The notes beneath the pieces are model-generated. The model searched no databases and had not been told where the DNA came from. It saw nothing but the letters and a program-made list of their open reading frames with translations. From contig NC_087078.1 in assembly GCF_026151205.1 (NCBI RefSeq), positions 2,125,675 through 2,189,674 on the forward strand: a stretch of 64,000 nucleotides of DNA. Direction: 5' to 3'. This DNA comes from Bolinopsis microptera (taxonomy: Eukaryota; Ctenophora; Tentaculata; Lobata; Bolinopsidae). A program made the position numbers and the translations under genes. Of the stretch, positions 24,501 to 36,438 are shown in pieces; position 1 is the first letter of the stretch; each line of letters begins with the position of its first letter.

Positions 24501-27500
24501 AGCCACACCCCCTACACATACACCACAGTAAGTATAGATACTGTAATGTTAACAGAGAAACATCCCCAGAACTACCAGCCACACCCCCCTACACATACAC
24601 CACAGTAAGTATAGATACTGTAATGTTAACAGAGAAACATCCCCAGAACTACCAGCCACACCCCCCTACACATACACCACAGTAAGTATAGATACTGTAA
24701 TGTTAACAGAGAAACATCCCCAGAACTACCAGCCACACCCCCCTACACATACACCACAGTAAGTATAGATACTGTAATGTTAACAGAGAAACATCCCAGA
24801 ACTACCAGCCACACCCCCCTACACATACACCACAGTAAGTATAGATACTGTAATGTTAACAGAGAAACATCCCCAGAACTACCAGCCACACCCCCCTACA
24901 CATACACCACAGTAAGTATAGATACTGTAATGTTAACAGAGAAACATCCCCAGAACTACCAGCCACACCCCCTACACATACACCACAGTAAGTATAGATA
25001 CTGTAATGTTAACAGAGAAACATCCCCAGAACTACCAGCCACACCCCCTACACATACACCACAGTAAGTATAGATACTGTAATGTTAACAGAGAAACATC
25101 CCCAGAACTACCAGCCACACCCCCCTACACATACACCACAGTAAGTATAGATACTGTAATGTTAACAGAGAAACATCCCCAGAACTACCAGCCACACCCC
25201 CTACACATACACCACAGTAAGTATAGATACTGTAATGTTAACAGAGAAACATCCCCAGAACTACCAGCCACACCCCCTACACATACACCACAGTAAGTAT
25301 AGATACTGTAATGTTAACAGAGAAACATCCCCAGAACTACCAGCCACACCCCCTACACATACACCACAGTAAGTATAGATACTGTAATGTTAACAGAGAA
25401 ACATCCCCAGAACTACCAGCCACACCCCCTACACATACACCACAGTAAGTATAGATACTGTAATGTTAACAGAGAAACATCCCCAGAACTACCAGCCACA
25501 CCCCCTACACATACACCACAGTAAGTATAGATACTGTAATGTTAACAGAGAAACATCCCCAGAACTACCAGCCACACCCCCTACACATACACCACAGTAA
25601 GTATAGATACTGTAATGTTAACAGAGAAACATCCCCAGAACTACCAGCCACACCCCCCTACACATACACCACAGTAAGTATAGATACTGTAATGTTAACA
25701 GAGAAACATCCCCAGAACTACCAGCCACACCCCCCTACACATACACCACAGTAAGTATAGATACTGTAATGTTAACAGAGAAACATCCCCAGAACTACCA
25801 GCCACACCCCCTACACATACACCACAGTAAGTATAGATACTGTAATGTTAACAGAGAAACATCCCCAGAACTACCAGCCACACCCCCTACACATACACCA
25901 CAGTAAGTATAGATACTGTAATGTTAACAGAGAAACATCCCCAGAACTACCAGCCACACCCCCTACACATACACCACAGTAAGTATAGATACTGTAATGT
26001 TAACAGAGAAACATCCCCAGAACTACCAGCCACACCCCCTACACATACACCACAGTAAGTATAGATACTGTAATGTTAACAGAGAAACATCCCCAGAACT
26101 ACCAGCCACACCCCCTACACATACACCACAGTAAGTATAGATACTGTAATGTTAACAGAGAAACATCCCCAGAACTACCAGCCACACCCCCTACACATAC
26201 ACCACAGTAAGTATAGATACTGTAATGTTAACAGAGAAACATCCCCAGAACTACCAGCCACACCCCCTACACATACACCACAGTAAGTATAGATACTGTA
26301 ATGTTAACAGAGAAACATCCCCAGAACTACCAGCCACACCCCCTACACATACACCACAGTAAGTATAGATACTGTAATGTTAACAGAGAAACATCCCCAG
26401 AACTACCAGCCACACCCCCCTACACATACACCACAGTAAAGTATAGATACAGTAATGTTAACAGAGAAACATCTCCAGAACTACCTGCAATCCACACCCC
26501 TACACATACACCACATAAGTATAGATACTGTAATGTTAACAAGAAACATCCCAGAAACTACCACCACACCCCCTACTACATACACCATCAGTAAGTATAT
26601 ATACTGTAATGTTATCAAGAAACATCCCAGACTACAGCCACACCCCCTACACATACACCACAGTAATATAGATACTGTAATGTTAACAGAGCAACATCCC
26701 CAAACTACCAACCACACCCCCCTACACATACACCACGATCAATTATAGATACTGTAATGTAACAGAGAAACTCCCCAGAACTACCAGCCACACAACCCTA
26801 CACATACACCAGAGTAATAATAAATACTGTAATGTTAACAGAGAAACATCCCCACCCCAAGAACTACCAGTCAACACCCCCCTACACATCACCACAGTAA
26901 GTAAGATACTGTAATGATAACCAGAAAAACATCCCCAAACTACCAGCCACACCCCCTATCACATACACCACATAAGTTAGATACTGTAATGTAACAGAGC
27001 AACATCCCCAGAACTACCAAGCCCACACCCCCTACTACACATACACCACAGCAAAAGTATAAGTAAAGATACGTAATGTTATCAGAAAACGAATCCCCTG
27101 GATACTACCGGTATCCACCACCCCCACACATACACCACAGTAAGAATATATAGGCAGGTATAGCTAACTTAGAAACAGCCCAGCACTACCCAGCCCACAC
27201 CCCCCTCACATACACCACCGTAAGTATAAGATACGTTGTAATTTAACAGGAGAACCATCCCAGAACTAAGCCAGCCACACCCCCCTACACATACACCACA
27301 GAAATATAGATACTGATAAAGTATAACAGCGAAACAACATCCCCATAACTACCAGCGCCACACCCCCTACCCATACACCACAGTAATTATAAGAACTGTA
27401 ATGTTAACAGATAAATATCCCCCAGACTACCATCCACACCCCCCTACACATACCACCACAGAAATTATCGATACTGTAATGTTAACAAGAAAGAAACATC

Positions 27501-27545
27501 CCAGAACACCAGCCACACCGCCCCTACACATACACGCACATCGTG
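21499..27545 (+). repeat. 76/77-bp tandem array with exon-like units
   Basis: About 65 very regular units to ~26430, then ~14 units with many small indels to ~27545. Each unit is a 48- or 49-nt core (starting AGAAACATCCCCAGAAC, ending ACACCACA) plus 28 nt that begin GTAAGTATAG and end TGTTAACAG. Every unit therefore presents a 3' splice site before the core and a 5' splice site after it. Units differ mainly in a run of five or six Cs, in blocks that repeat (pattern 5-6-6 recurs), plus a rare CTGCATCC variant at about 23427 and 23581. Long frames read straight through the array are a by-product of the repeat. Confidence 0.95.
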
Positions 27546-27610
27546 AGCTTATTCTGCTTAACAGCTAAATATTGTTCTTGATGGACTTCCCTCCTTCTCT
27601 CCTCCTACAG

Positions 27611-28602
27611 TACTTTACAATTTCCCTGTGATTATCACAAATGGTGGGAGAGATATGATAAACCCACTTCCTTTGAGATACCCACTCCAGGTACTCAAAA
27701 GTTGTAATCATCATTGTTCAAATTTATCCGTTTTTCATATTTCTGCGGTTAGGTAAAAAAGCTTTTTTTTTATAATATGTTATGCGGCTCTTCAAACTGA
27801 ATGTTGCTGTGCTTTTTTATTTGTCTTCAAACTATTCCTGATTTTGTTTTCAACTTCATGATTAAGTAATTTATTATCACTTATCATTCTTAATTTATTC
27901 ATTCTTACATATTCGTGTGGACAGTATTTGTAAGTTCGTTGTGAGTCATGTTAAATAATGTTTCAAGTCATAATAAAAGTTTTTTCAGTTTAACCCGTTC
28001 CTTTTATATAAAGCTTTAGATCTGATAAAATCGATAATAAATTGAAGTTGAACGTAATTAAACTTAACAATATAGTCACAATGAGAATCTCACTTTATTT
28101 TTCTACCCAGATATATTCCTGGCTGTCCAGGTTGCTGCATTTATAATATTCGGTATCGGAGCATTTTTGGTCTGGCAAGTTGGGGGTTACAGAAGAGGGG
28201 CTATCAGATGACTGGATACTGGTTTGTTTGTATTGGATACGGTGGTTCATTCCTCGCCTTCATTTACATCGAGAAATTATTGGCGGTCAGTTTTATTCTG
28301 ATAATAATCAATAACTTATTTTTGGCAAAAAGCCTATAATTTGTGATCTACATTTTGTCTCTTTCGCACAGTCAACCGAATTTTTTCTTTTCCATGCTCG
28401 TTAGCGAATCGTAATTCATGTAATTATCTTATCTTTCTCCCAGGGACTGTTGGTGTTGATAGTGAGTACAGCTCTGTCTGTAGTGACCTCGTTCATGTTC
28501 GGGAGGATCAACTGTACTTCTGCACTTCTCGTTCTCCCACTTATATCCTGGCATTGTTATCTTGTCTATCTCATGGTCAAGATTATACAAATCAACGGAT
28601 GA
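27611..28602 (+). CDS. TSPO-like (translocator protein) membrane protein, 3' exons
   Basis: Three exons: 27611-27690 (acceptor cctcctacag, donor gtactc), 28111-28285 (acceptor ttctacccag, donor gtcagt) and 28444-28602 (acceptor tttctcccag, stop TGA). The peptide runs HKWWERYDKPTSFEIPTP, then DIFLAVQVAAFIIFGIGAFL and VWQVGG, then GLLVLIVSTALSVV and LLVLPLISWHCYLVYLMVK. This matches the TSPO/MBR order (WYxxLxKPxxxPP, VW-GG, then two helices with LLxPYLxW), but is divergent. TSPO proteins are five-helix membrane proteins that bind porphyrins and sterols. Helix 1 is missing and should lie on an upstream exon; the first exon here starts two bases into a codon. Frame is lost by one base in the middle exon at the G run 28182-28186, so this is either an assembly error or a pseudogene. 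Confidence 0.6.
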
Positions 28603-30339
28603 GAGCTTGTGAGGAATTTCTGGGGATTTTATTTATTATAATGAGTGTCTTGGACTCCGGATCAGATTCAATGATCAGATGTGATAGTTGGAAATACCCG
28701 AAATCTATCTGCAAATTACTTTACTCTTTCATGAATTTCTCGATAGTAGAGTATGATATGAACATTAAACATTGTTTAAATAATGATGGGGGCTTTCTCA
28801 AAAGTGAAACGTTTGCAAATCAAAATTCCCAGTTTTTGCCCGGGCCCCGACATAATTCGGGTCCCAGAACTTTCTGCCAGTCCCGACCAGCAAAACGGTC
28901 CCGGTTGATCCCTGGAGATATATAATATAACTATTATCCCACATTTATCCAGACGTACCGTGTATTTTGATTTTAATTTTATAACCGGGTTTTTAAGAAC
29001 CTATATCGAGCAACCATTACATTTACATAACAGTGTTACACATCTCTTATTAAGTTATTATAACTTATAGTGCTCTGATAGTGATACTCACATGTGATAG
29101 GATTCAGGAATAATGACTCCCACGAGACACAAGGATGACTCCCACGTGCTGCATTTCTTCCCACTCACAGCGACGCAATACTAAAACGTGTCACAGATAT
29201 ATGCCCACGTGTCACATCAAATTTATATATTCTCGTTCCTATAATGCACATGACTTGCGGGTCGGTGACCTACTACTCTCTTTGTCACTCCGTTATTCTC
29301 TGTTTTTTCTTTTCCGTAGTCCGATCTACGTCACTAGTTACATTAAGACAATTATTATAGCTGTACCATGTTTACATTGTATTACATTATAACGATTTAA
29401 TGAGTTGAGCACACGTTTCGTGTTCACGCGAGATCTTGTAATCTTATCAGCACCGAGTGTTAACTGCAGCATATGTTAGCTGCAGTTCCGGGCTCGATCT
29501 TCACATAGCCATGTGTATACGCGTACTGCGTGCGAGAGGGCTTTGGTTAGAGCAAGGCTCGATCAATTAATTATCTGCGCGCCGGATATCTCATATCTAA
29601 TTTTTGGAAAGCGGTTCTAAAATCTTGAAATGGATATTTTTAAATGAAAACTATTGTGCTGTCTAAAACGATCCAGTGATTACTTATGTCTTAACCATGT
29701 CATACTCATAACAGTGGCGTTACGTTGCATGTTAGTCACTAGGCGGCTACTAGCCGGCACTTAAAATTATTAAGAAGCAACATTCTTTTCAGAAAATGTT
29801 TGACAATCCACTGAATTTACCTGCCATATTGCAAAACTCTACCCAATTTTTCTTCCAGAGTGTGTTTTCGTTTGCAGTTTCAAAGTAAAATAACATTTAA
29901 AATTGAAAGTATTTTAGTATAATATCTTTGTAATTGTTGATATAATGGATAGGAAGCAAGTTTAACTTTAAATAGGCAATAATATGTATCATAGCACGGA
30001 CCGTACTGCACGGTAACAATCATTTAACAGTACTTGTTCGTCCATTACAACCAAATTATTTGACATTTTATAATAAAACCACCTCGTTATGGTCACATTT
30101 CCTAGAAAGTGAGTTCATGACGCTTGTTTCAATGTAATAAAGGAACGATAAAACTATTATGTCCTATATCCTGTCAGAACTCCAAAAGTTGACTCGGCGG
30201 GTTTTATTATGACGGGTAAAAACAATGGCAGGTTAAAATATGGCGGAATTTCCGAAAAACCGTCAAATCTTCGAGTGTATTTTCAATAATCAATAATCAA
30301 TAATATAATGGAGTAGGGCTTGCTCTAGAGGAATTTGTT
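28603..30339. other. Intergenic, no gene recognised
   Basis: 3' flank of the TSPO-like gene, then AT-rich sequence. Short frames at 28554-28925 and 29135-29392 are not convincing; the first is an out-of-frame reading that starts inside the TSPO-like last exon. Confidence 0.4.
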
Positions 30340-32162
30340 TCCCTTTGAATCAATCAAACTAGATGAATTGTTGTAAATACTGAGATCAAACTATCAATCT
30401 ACAGGCTATCGTCAAACATGTTGCAAGGCGTCATCTTCAGTGACATAAGCCCTAGAAATTGTAAAAAGTTAGTAAAACCCAAAATTCCTTTAAAAATCTG
30501 AACACTCTTAAAACGGTTATAAAGTTAAAATTAAGAAGTTAGGAGTAATGGAAGGCCAAAAGGATTTATAGTGTTAATTCCCAAAGGTTTTAAAGTCTTG
30601 AGTAGTTGAATATATTTATGTTCACGGACATCCAAAGTTTTAGGACTAGAATTATCAATAATTGACACATTAAAAATTTTGTTAAAATCTTCCCTTTGTC
30701 TAAAACCATGATCCAACAAATGTAAACCCAAACTATATTCATCACTTGTTTCATCTACCTTATCACCATTTAAAAGTTTGTAATATTTGACCCTATGTTC
30801 TCCAGTCCTAACCCGTAGAGATCGAGTTGTGCGACCGACGTAAGCCTTTCCACAGACACTACATTGGAACAGATAAATGATGTTGTAGCTCTGGCAGTTT
30901 CCAGGGGAAGCTTTAACCTTCTTGCCGTTCACTTTGAATTCACGGGTGCCTTTGACAAGTTCACAACCTTTGCATCTTGGCACATTGCATTTGCTGGTTG
31001 GGCCATGTTGAGCTCCTAAAGCAAGTTCTTTCAATTTGACGAGGCGAGATTTTAGGCTTGGCCCTGTTTTCTTTGTGTAACTGAAAATTGTCTTTCTAGG
31101 CGTGGTGGATGTTGAGGAGGTCTCTTGGGATGTTTCAGCAGTGTCACTTTCACTAAAACTCCTCGTTCTTGAGAGGTGTTCTTCATACTTCTTAGTCACA
31201 GACACCAGATCATCATCACTACCATAAGTAGATATGACCCTGATTGGAAGATGTAATGATGTCTGGTCATCAGGAGCCTGAACTTTGCGTGACAGTGATC
31301 TTGCTGTGTTAAGGACCTTATTACTGATGTTCTCAATCATTTTTCTAGGGTAACATGCGGCAAGGAATGCTTTTTTGAGGTTGTTGAGATGTTCTTTCAG
31401 GCGTTCTTGGCAGTTGATGATCCTTCTGAGTCTAAGGCATTGAGAGTACACGATACCGGAATAGATATGGTTAGGGTGGGAGCTTTTAAAATGTAGATAT
31501 GAACGAGAGTCTGTTGGTTTTATGAACAAATCCGTTTGGAGGGATCCTAAGGAATCGAAGGTGAACATTATGTCAAGGAAAGATACGTATTTACCAGGAT
31601 CTTCTATTTGGTATTCATCAATGATTAGGCCATGGGAGAGGAGTGCTTTGTTAACATCTGCAATCCAAACTTTGAACTCATCTGTAGTTCCCTCAAACAT
31701 ACCTGCTCCGTCGTCAATGTAACGCCTGGCTGATACGATCTTATTCATGATCTCTGGGTTCCTATAAACACATTTGTTCATTAGGTAGTAGACTGCTATG
31801 TTTGCGATTTGGACACATAGTGATCCACCCGTAGGGATACCGATGAGCTGTATGAACCAATTTTGATCGAACACCCCAGCAGAGGATCGAAGGCTCAATT
31901 CCACCAATTTGGTGAGCCATTTGCAGAAATCTTCAGACCAATCTTCTCTGCATGATGACATAGCGGAATTCAGGGCCTCTATGGCTTGCTCTAACCATGA
32001 GAGCCCTCTCGCTTGCAGTTGTGAAATAAGCGCGTCACGCAGTACGCGTAGACCTATGGCTATCTGAAGACTAATGGAGCTCATTGTCTCATCATCAGAA
32101 ATATAGATACTACCACCTTTATCATCTAGTGTGATGAGGCCTGATACTTCACGATGGATCAT
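30340..32162 (-). mobile_element. Penelope-like element, 3' half with RT and GIY-YIG
   Basis: Minus-strand frame 32162-30531 (543 aa). It holds the RT palm with the active-site variant RRYIDDGAGMFEG, and the SSHPNHIYSGIVYSQCLRLR block typical of Penelope-like RTs. A Cys-rich linker (CNVPRCKGCEL) follows, then a GIY-YIG endonuclease (NIIYLFQC, GKAYVGRTTRSLRVR-x-GEHR, and ...KYIQLLKTLKPLGIN). The endonuclease makes the nick used for priming. The N-terminal part of RT is missing, since full elements encode ~800 aa or more. The 3' untranslated tail runs to about 30340 and is shared with the fragment at 44303-44822. Confidence 0.85.
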
Positions 32163-32949
32163 GTTGGTCTTCCCTTACCTGAGGACCCCAGGCTGAGCGC
32201 GGCCCAGTAAGGTCTTCCCCTTCCTCTAAGATGCATGTTCTATAGTACGCTTTAAGTCCTCCATCAGAATCTCTAGTCTCTTATCCGGTTCAGGAGGCTA
32301 GGATGTGCCTACTGCCTGTTGGTGATAAACTATTCAGGTAACACTATTGGTGAGCTGTAGTCATATCCGAGCGTGCTAAATCACTCTACAGTCGTTCTTC
32401 GAGATTGTTCTAAAAGGGCCCCGACAGTTGAAACCAACCTCAATAGATGTACTTTCGGACGCTGATTCCGAATCACCCCCATGACATAGGGTTAAAATGC
32501 TCCCCTGACGAGATATTGCCGAAAAACTGTTTCGATCACGTGATATGACCGTATAAGGAAGTTAGTCTAATATCTAGTTAGGGTTAGGGTTTCAGCATAT
32601 GCTTTTGTTAAGGATTGGGTTAGGGTTAGGGTTGGGATAAGATTAGAGGGTTAGGGTTTCGAACAGTCGTTCAGGACCAGCTAGAGAAAGGATTGAAAAA
32701 GTCACGTAACAGTCGAGTGTAGTACTAGTAGAGTGATTAATCATCATCCAGTCATATCTGTTTCTGCAGGGTCTTCCTCGCTGTCCATAGGAGGGTTTTT
32801 ACTCTGGTGTTAGGCTGCCCATGCCACCTTTCTACTAAAGAGTTTGCCGTCATACATGTGCTTTCTAAAGCAAGATAGAGGTAAACACCATTTGGAATGC
32901 CGAGGGAAGAAAAGTTGATTTTCTTATAAATATCTTCAACACTCGTAGG

Positions 32950-33324
32950 ATGTTATTTTTCATTTTTTCCTTCTTTGCTAGTCGGGTTAGAAACACTCAT
33001 GAAGTGCTGGAGCGTGCAAAGATAAATCCAGTAGAGATGTACATAGGAGCAAACCGCCTGCGTTGGTTTGGCCATGTCACCATAATGCCAGACACTAGGC
33101 TTCCTAAGTACCTGCTTAACTGGACCCCTGCGCATGGGAGAAGATCTAGGGGTCGTCCAAGAAAGAACTGGATGAAATGTTTGTTGGAAGATGCTGCAGC
33201 GTTTACAGGAAACACTGACATAGACCTAGAAGGAGCGAGCGAGATGGCTAGTGACCGCAAACTTTGGAGGGAGATGATACGTCACAAACGGGAGTTCATT
33301 GGTGCAGGCCACTCGAATGATTGA
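32950..33324 (+). pseudogene. LINE reverse transcriptase C-terminal fragment (copy 1)
   Basis: 124-aa frame reading NRLRWFGHVTIMPDTRLPKY, LLNWTPAHGRRSRGRPRKNW, and SDRKLWREMIRHKRE. This is the widespread tail of RTE/CR1-like non-LTR reverse transcriptases (RxRWxGHVxRM, GRRxRGRPxxxW, DRxxWR). Everything upstream of the tail is missing. Further copies lie at 35422 and 57600 because of the duplications. Confidence 0.8.
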
Positions 33325-33878
33325 GGAGACCTAATCAAGTACAAGTACAAGTTGCTAGTCGTCGTTGCGTGTCATGCTTTTTGTTACGGGTTTTCTGCAG
33401 AATGTGTGTTTCTTCTTTCTCGTAGGCTTGAGAGGCACTATACTGTGTGGAAAATGATTGGTGGCGTTATTCTTCCTTCAATGATCATCAGATCGGGAAA
33501 AATTGTACAGCTTTTCAGTAGATACTTATGTTGAAGGTCAGGGGCAGACAAAAGGGGATAGCTAATTACTGATTACTGATTCTATTTTCTGTGGCAGAGG
33601 TATGTTAAAGCAGCAGGTAATGACGCTGCTTGAGGTGTGGAATTTAGGACGAAAACAGAAAACTACAAGGTGTGATAGGGGTTGGGGACGACTTGTTTTT
33701 GGATGAATACTGAATAACTGAATACTCCTACAGGAGAACTTGCGTTCCTTTTAGAATTAGAAGCTGGTTCGCCCATTATTTTAATTTTAAGGGAATGCTG
33801 GTCAATACGAATTGTGAGGATGTGGAAAAGATCTATTCAAATTTTAGAAGTACATTTTAGATTTTTCAGGGTTATAGG
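33325..33878. other. Non-coding part of duplication unit 1
   Basis: Flank between the LINE fragment and the E2 end. Repeated at 35797-36350 and about 58076-58632. No gene recognised. Confidence 0.5.
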
Positions 33879-33960
33879 TACTCTAGTAGCAGGGAATAGT
33901 TGAGTGTGCACTTCGATGTGTACTATTTCTGACAACACAGGGTTGTTTGTTATGTCATAC

Positions 33961-34641
33961 TTAACCAAAATGTAGATATGAACGAGAGTCTGTTGGTTTT
34001 ATGAACAAATCCGTTTGGAGGGATCCTAAGGAATCGAAGGTGAACATTATGTCAAGGAAAGATACGTATTTACCAGGATCTTCTATTTGGTATTCATCAA
34101 TGATTAGGCCATGGGAGAGGAGTGCTTTGTTAACATCTGCAATCCAAACTTTGAACTCATCTGTAGTTCCCTCAAACATACCTGCTCCGTCGTCAATGTA
34201 ACGCCTGGCTGATACGATCTTATTCATGATCTCTGGGTTCCTATAAACACATTTGTTCATTAGGTAGTAGACTGCTATGTTTGCGATTTGGACACATAGT
34301 GATCCACCCGTAGGGATACCGATGAGCTGTATGAACCAATTTTGATCGAACACCCCAGCAGAGGATCGAAGGCTCAATTCCACCAATTTGGTGAGCCATT
34401 TGCAGAAATCTTCAGACCAATCTTCTCTGCATGATGACATAGCGGAATTCAGGGCCTCTATGGCTTGCTCTAACCATGAGAGCCCTCTCGCTTGCAGTTG
34501 TGAAATAAGCGCGTCACGCAGTACGCGTAGACTCATGGCTATCTGAAGACTAATGGAGCTCATTGTCTCATCATCAGAAATATAGATACTACCACCTTTA
34601 TCATCTAGTGTGATGAGGCCTGATACTTCACGATGGATCAT
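33961..34641 (-). pseudogene. Penelope-like RT fragment (second copy)
   Basis: 226-aa copy of the RT frame made by the tandem duplication. It has the YIDD active site but is cut at the duplication junction after SRSYLHF, losing the rest of RT and the GIY-YIG domain. It differs from the first copy at AIGLRV versus AMSLRV. Confidence 0.9.
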
Positions 34642-36438
34642 GTTGGTCTTCCCTTACCTGAGGACCCCAGGCTGAGCGCGGCCCAGTAAGGTCTTCCCCT
34701 TCCTCTAAGATGCATGTTCTATAGTACGCTTTAAGTCCTCCATCAGAATCTCTAGTCTCTTATCCGGTTCAGGAGGCTAGGATGTGCCTGTTGGTGATAA
34801 ACTATTCAGGTAACACCATTGGTGAGCTGTAGTCATATCCGAGCGTGCTAAATCACTCTACAGTCGTTCTTCGAGATTGTTCTAAAAGGGCCCCGACAGT
34901 TGAAACCAACCTCAATAGATGTACTTTCGGACGCTGATTCCGAATCACCCCCATGACATAGGGTTAAAATGCTCCCCTGACGAGATATTGCCGAAAAACT
35001 GTTTCGATCACGTGATATGACCGTATAAGGAAGTTAGTCTAATATCTAGTTAGGGTTAGGGTTTCAGCATATGCTTTTGTTAAGGATTGGGTTAGGGTTA
35101 GGGTTGGGATAAGATTAGAGGGTTAGGGTTTCGAACAGTCGTTCAGGACCAGCTAGAGAAAGGATTGAAAAAGTCACGTAACAGTCGAGTGTAGTACTAG
35201 TAGAGTGATTAATCATCATCCAGTCATATCTGTTTCTGCAGGGTCTTCCTCGCTGTCCATAGGAGGGTTTTTACTCTGGTGTTAGGCTGCCCATGCCACC
35301 TTTCTACTAAAGAGTTTGCCGTCATACATGTGCTTTCTAAAGCAAGATAGAGGTAAACACCATTTGGAATGCCGAGGGAAGAAAAGTTGATTTTCTTATA
35401 AATATCTTCAACACTCGTAGGATGTTATTTTTCATTTTTTCCTTCTTTGCTAGTCGGGTTAGAAACACTCATGAAGTGCTGGAGCGTGCAAAGATAAATC
35501 CAGTAGAGATGTACATAGGAGCAAACCGCCTGCGTTGGTTTGGCCATGTCACCATAATGCCAGACACTAGGCTTCCTAAGTACCTGCTTAACTGGACCCC
35601 TGCGCATGGGAGAAGATCTAGGGGTCGTCCAAGAAAGAACTGGATGAAATGTTTGTTGGAAGATGCTGCAGCGTTTACAGGAAACACTGACATAGACCTA
35701 GAAGGAGCGAGCGAGATGGCTAGTGACCGCAAACTTTGGAGGGAGATGATACGTCACAAACGGGAGTTCATTGGTGCAGGCCACTCGAATGATTGAGGAG
35801 ACCTAATCAAGTACAAGTACAAGTTGCTAGTCGTCGTTGCGTGTCATGCTTTTTGTTACGGGTTTTCTGCAGAATGTGTGTTTCTTCTTTCTCGTAGGCT
35901 TGAGAGGCACTATACTGTGTGGAAAATGATTGGTGGCGTTATTCTTCCTTCAATGATCATCAGATCGGGAAAAATTGTACAGCTTTTCAGTAGATACTTA
36001 TGTTGAAGGTCAGGGGCAGACAAAAGGGGATAGCTAATTACTGATTACTGATTCTATTTTCTGTGGCAGAGGTATGTTAAAGCAGCAGGTAATGACGCTG
36101 CTTGAGGTGTGGAATTTAGGACGAAAACAGAAAACTACAAGGTGTGATAGGGGTTGGGGACGACTTGTTTTTGGATGAATACTGAATAACTGAATACTCC
36201 TACAGGAGAACTTGCGTTCCTTTTAGAATTAGAAGCTGGTTCGCCCATTATTTTAATTTTAAGGGAATGCTGGTCAATACGAATTGTGAGGATGTGGAAA
36301 AGATCTATTCAAATTTTAGAAGTACATTTTAGATTTTTCAGGGTTATAGGTACTCTAGTAGCAGGGAATAGTTGAGTGTGCACTTCGATGTGTACTATTT
36401 CTGACAACACAGGGTTGTTTGTTATGTCATACTTAACC
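33967..36438. repeat. Tandem segmental duplication, unit 2 (2,472 bp)
   Basis: Second copy of 31488-33966. At its right end the E2 sequence continues intact, so this is the original context of the E2 end and unit 1 is joined to Penelope sequence by the duplication. Confidence 0.95.
35422..35796 (+). pseudogene. LINE reverse transcriptase C-terminal fragment (copy 2)
   Basis: Identical at protein level to the fragment at 32950-33324; copied by the tandem duplication. Confidence 0.8.

Larger units (their letters stand above)
31488..33966. repeat. Tandem segmental duplication, unit 1 (2,479 bp)
   Basis: Runs from inside the Penelope RT frame, through its upstream flank and a LINE fragment, to about 88 bp into the left end of element E2 (starts 33879). 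Repeated at 33967-36438. The copies are almost identical; unit 1 has 7 extra bases near 32307. Both units carry short TTAGGG-type tracts (32577-32665 here). The breakpoints share AAAAT. Confidence 0.95.

Noticed and set aside
22095-26748. Series of MLTEKHPQNYQPHP-type frames
   Set aside because: They read straight through the 76/77-bp units, including the GTAAGT donors, and change frame with unit length; not protein-coding as continuous frames.
21499-27545. CRISPR array
   Set aside because: The repeat and spacer are both constant in all units, the organism is an animal, and no cas genes are present.
28554-28925. 123-codon frame
   Set aside because: Starts out of frame inside the TSPO-like last exon and has no recognisable content.
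32577-32665. True chromosome end suggested by TTAGGG tracts
   Set aside because: The tracts are short, degenerate, and copied with the segmental duplications at 35049 and 57211; they are interstitial.
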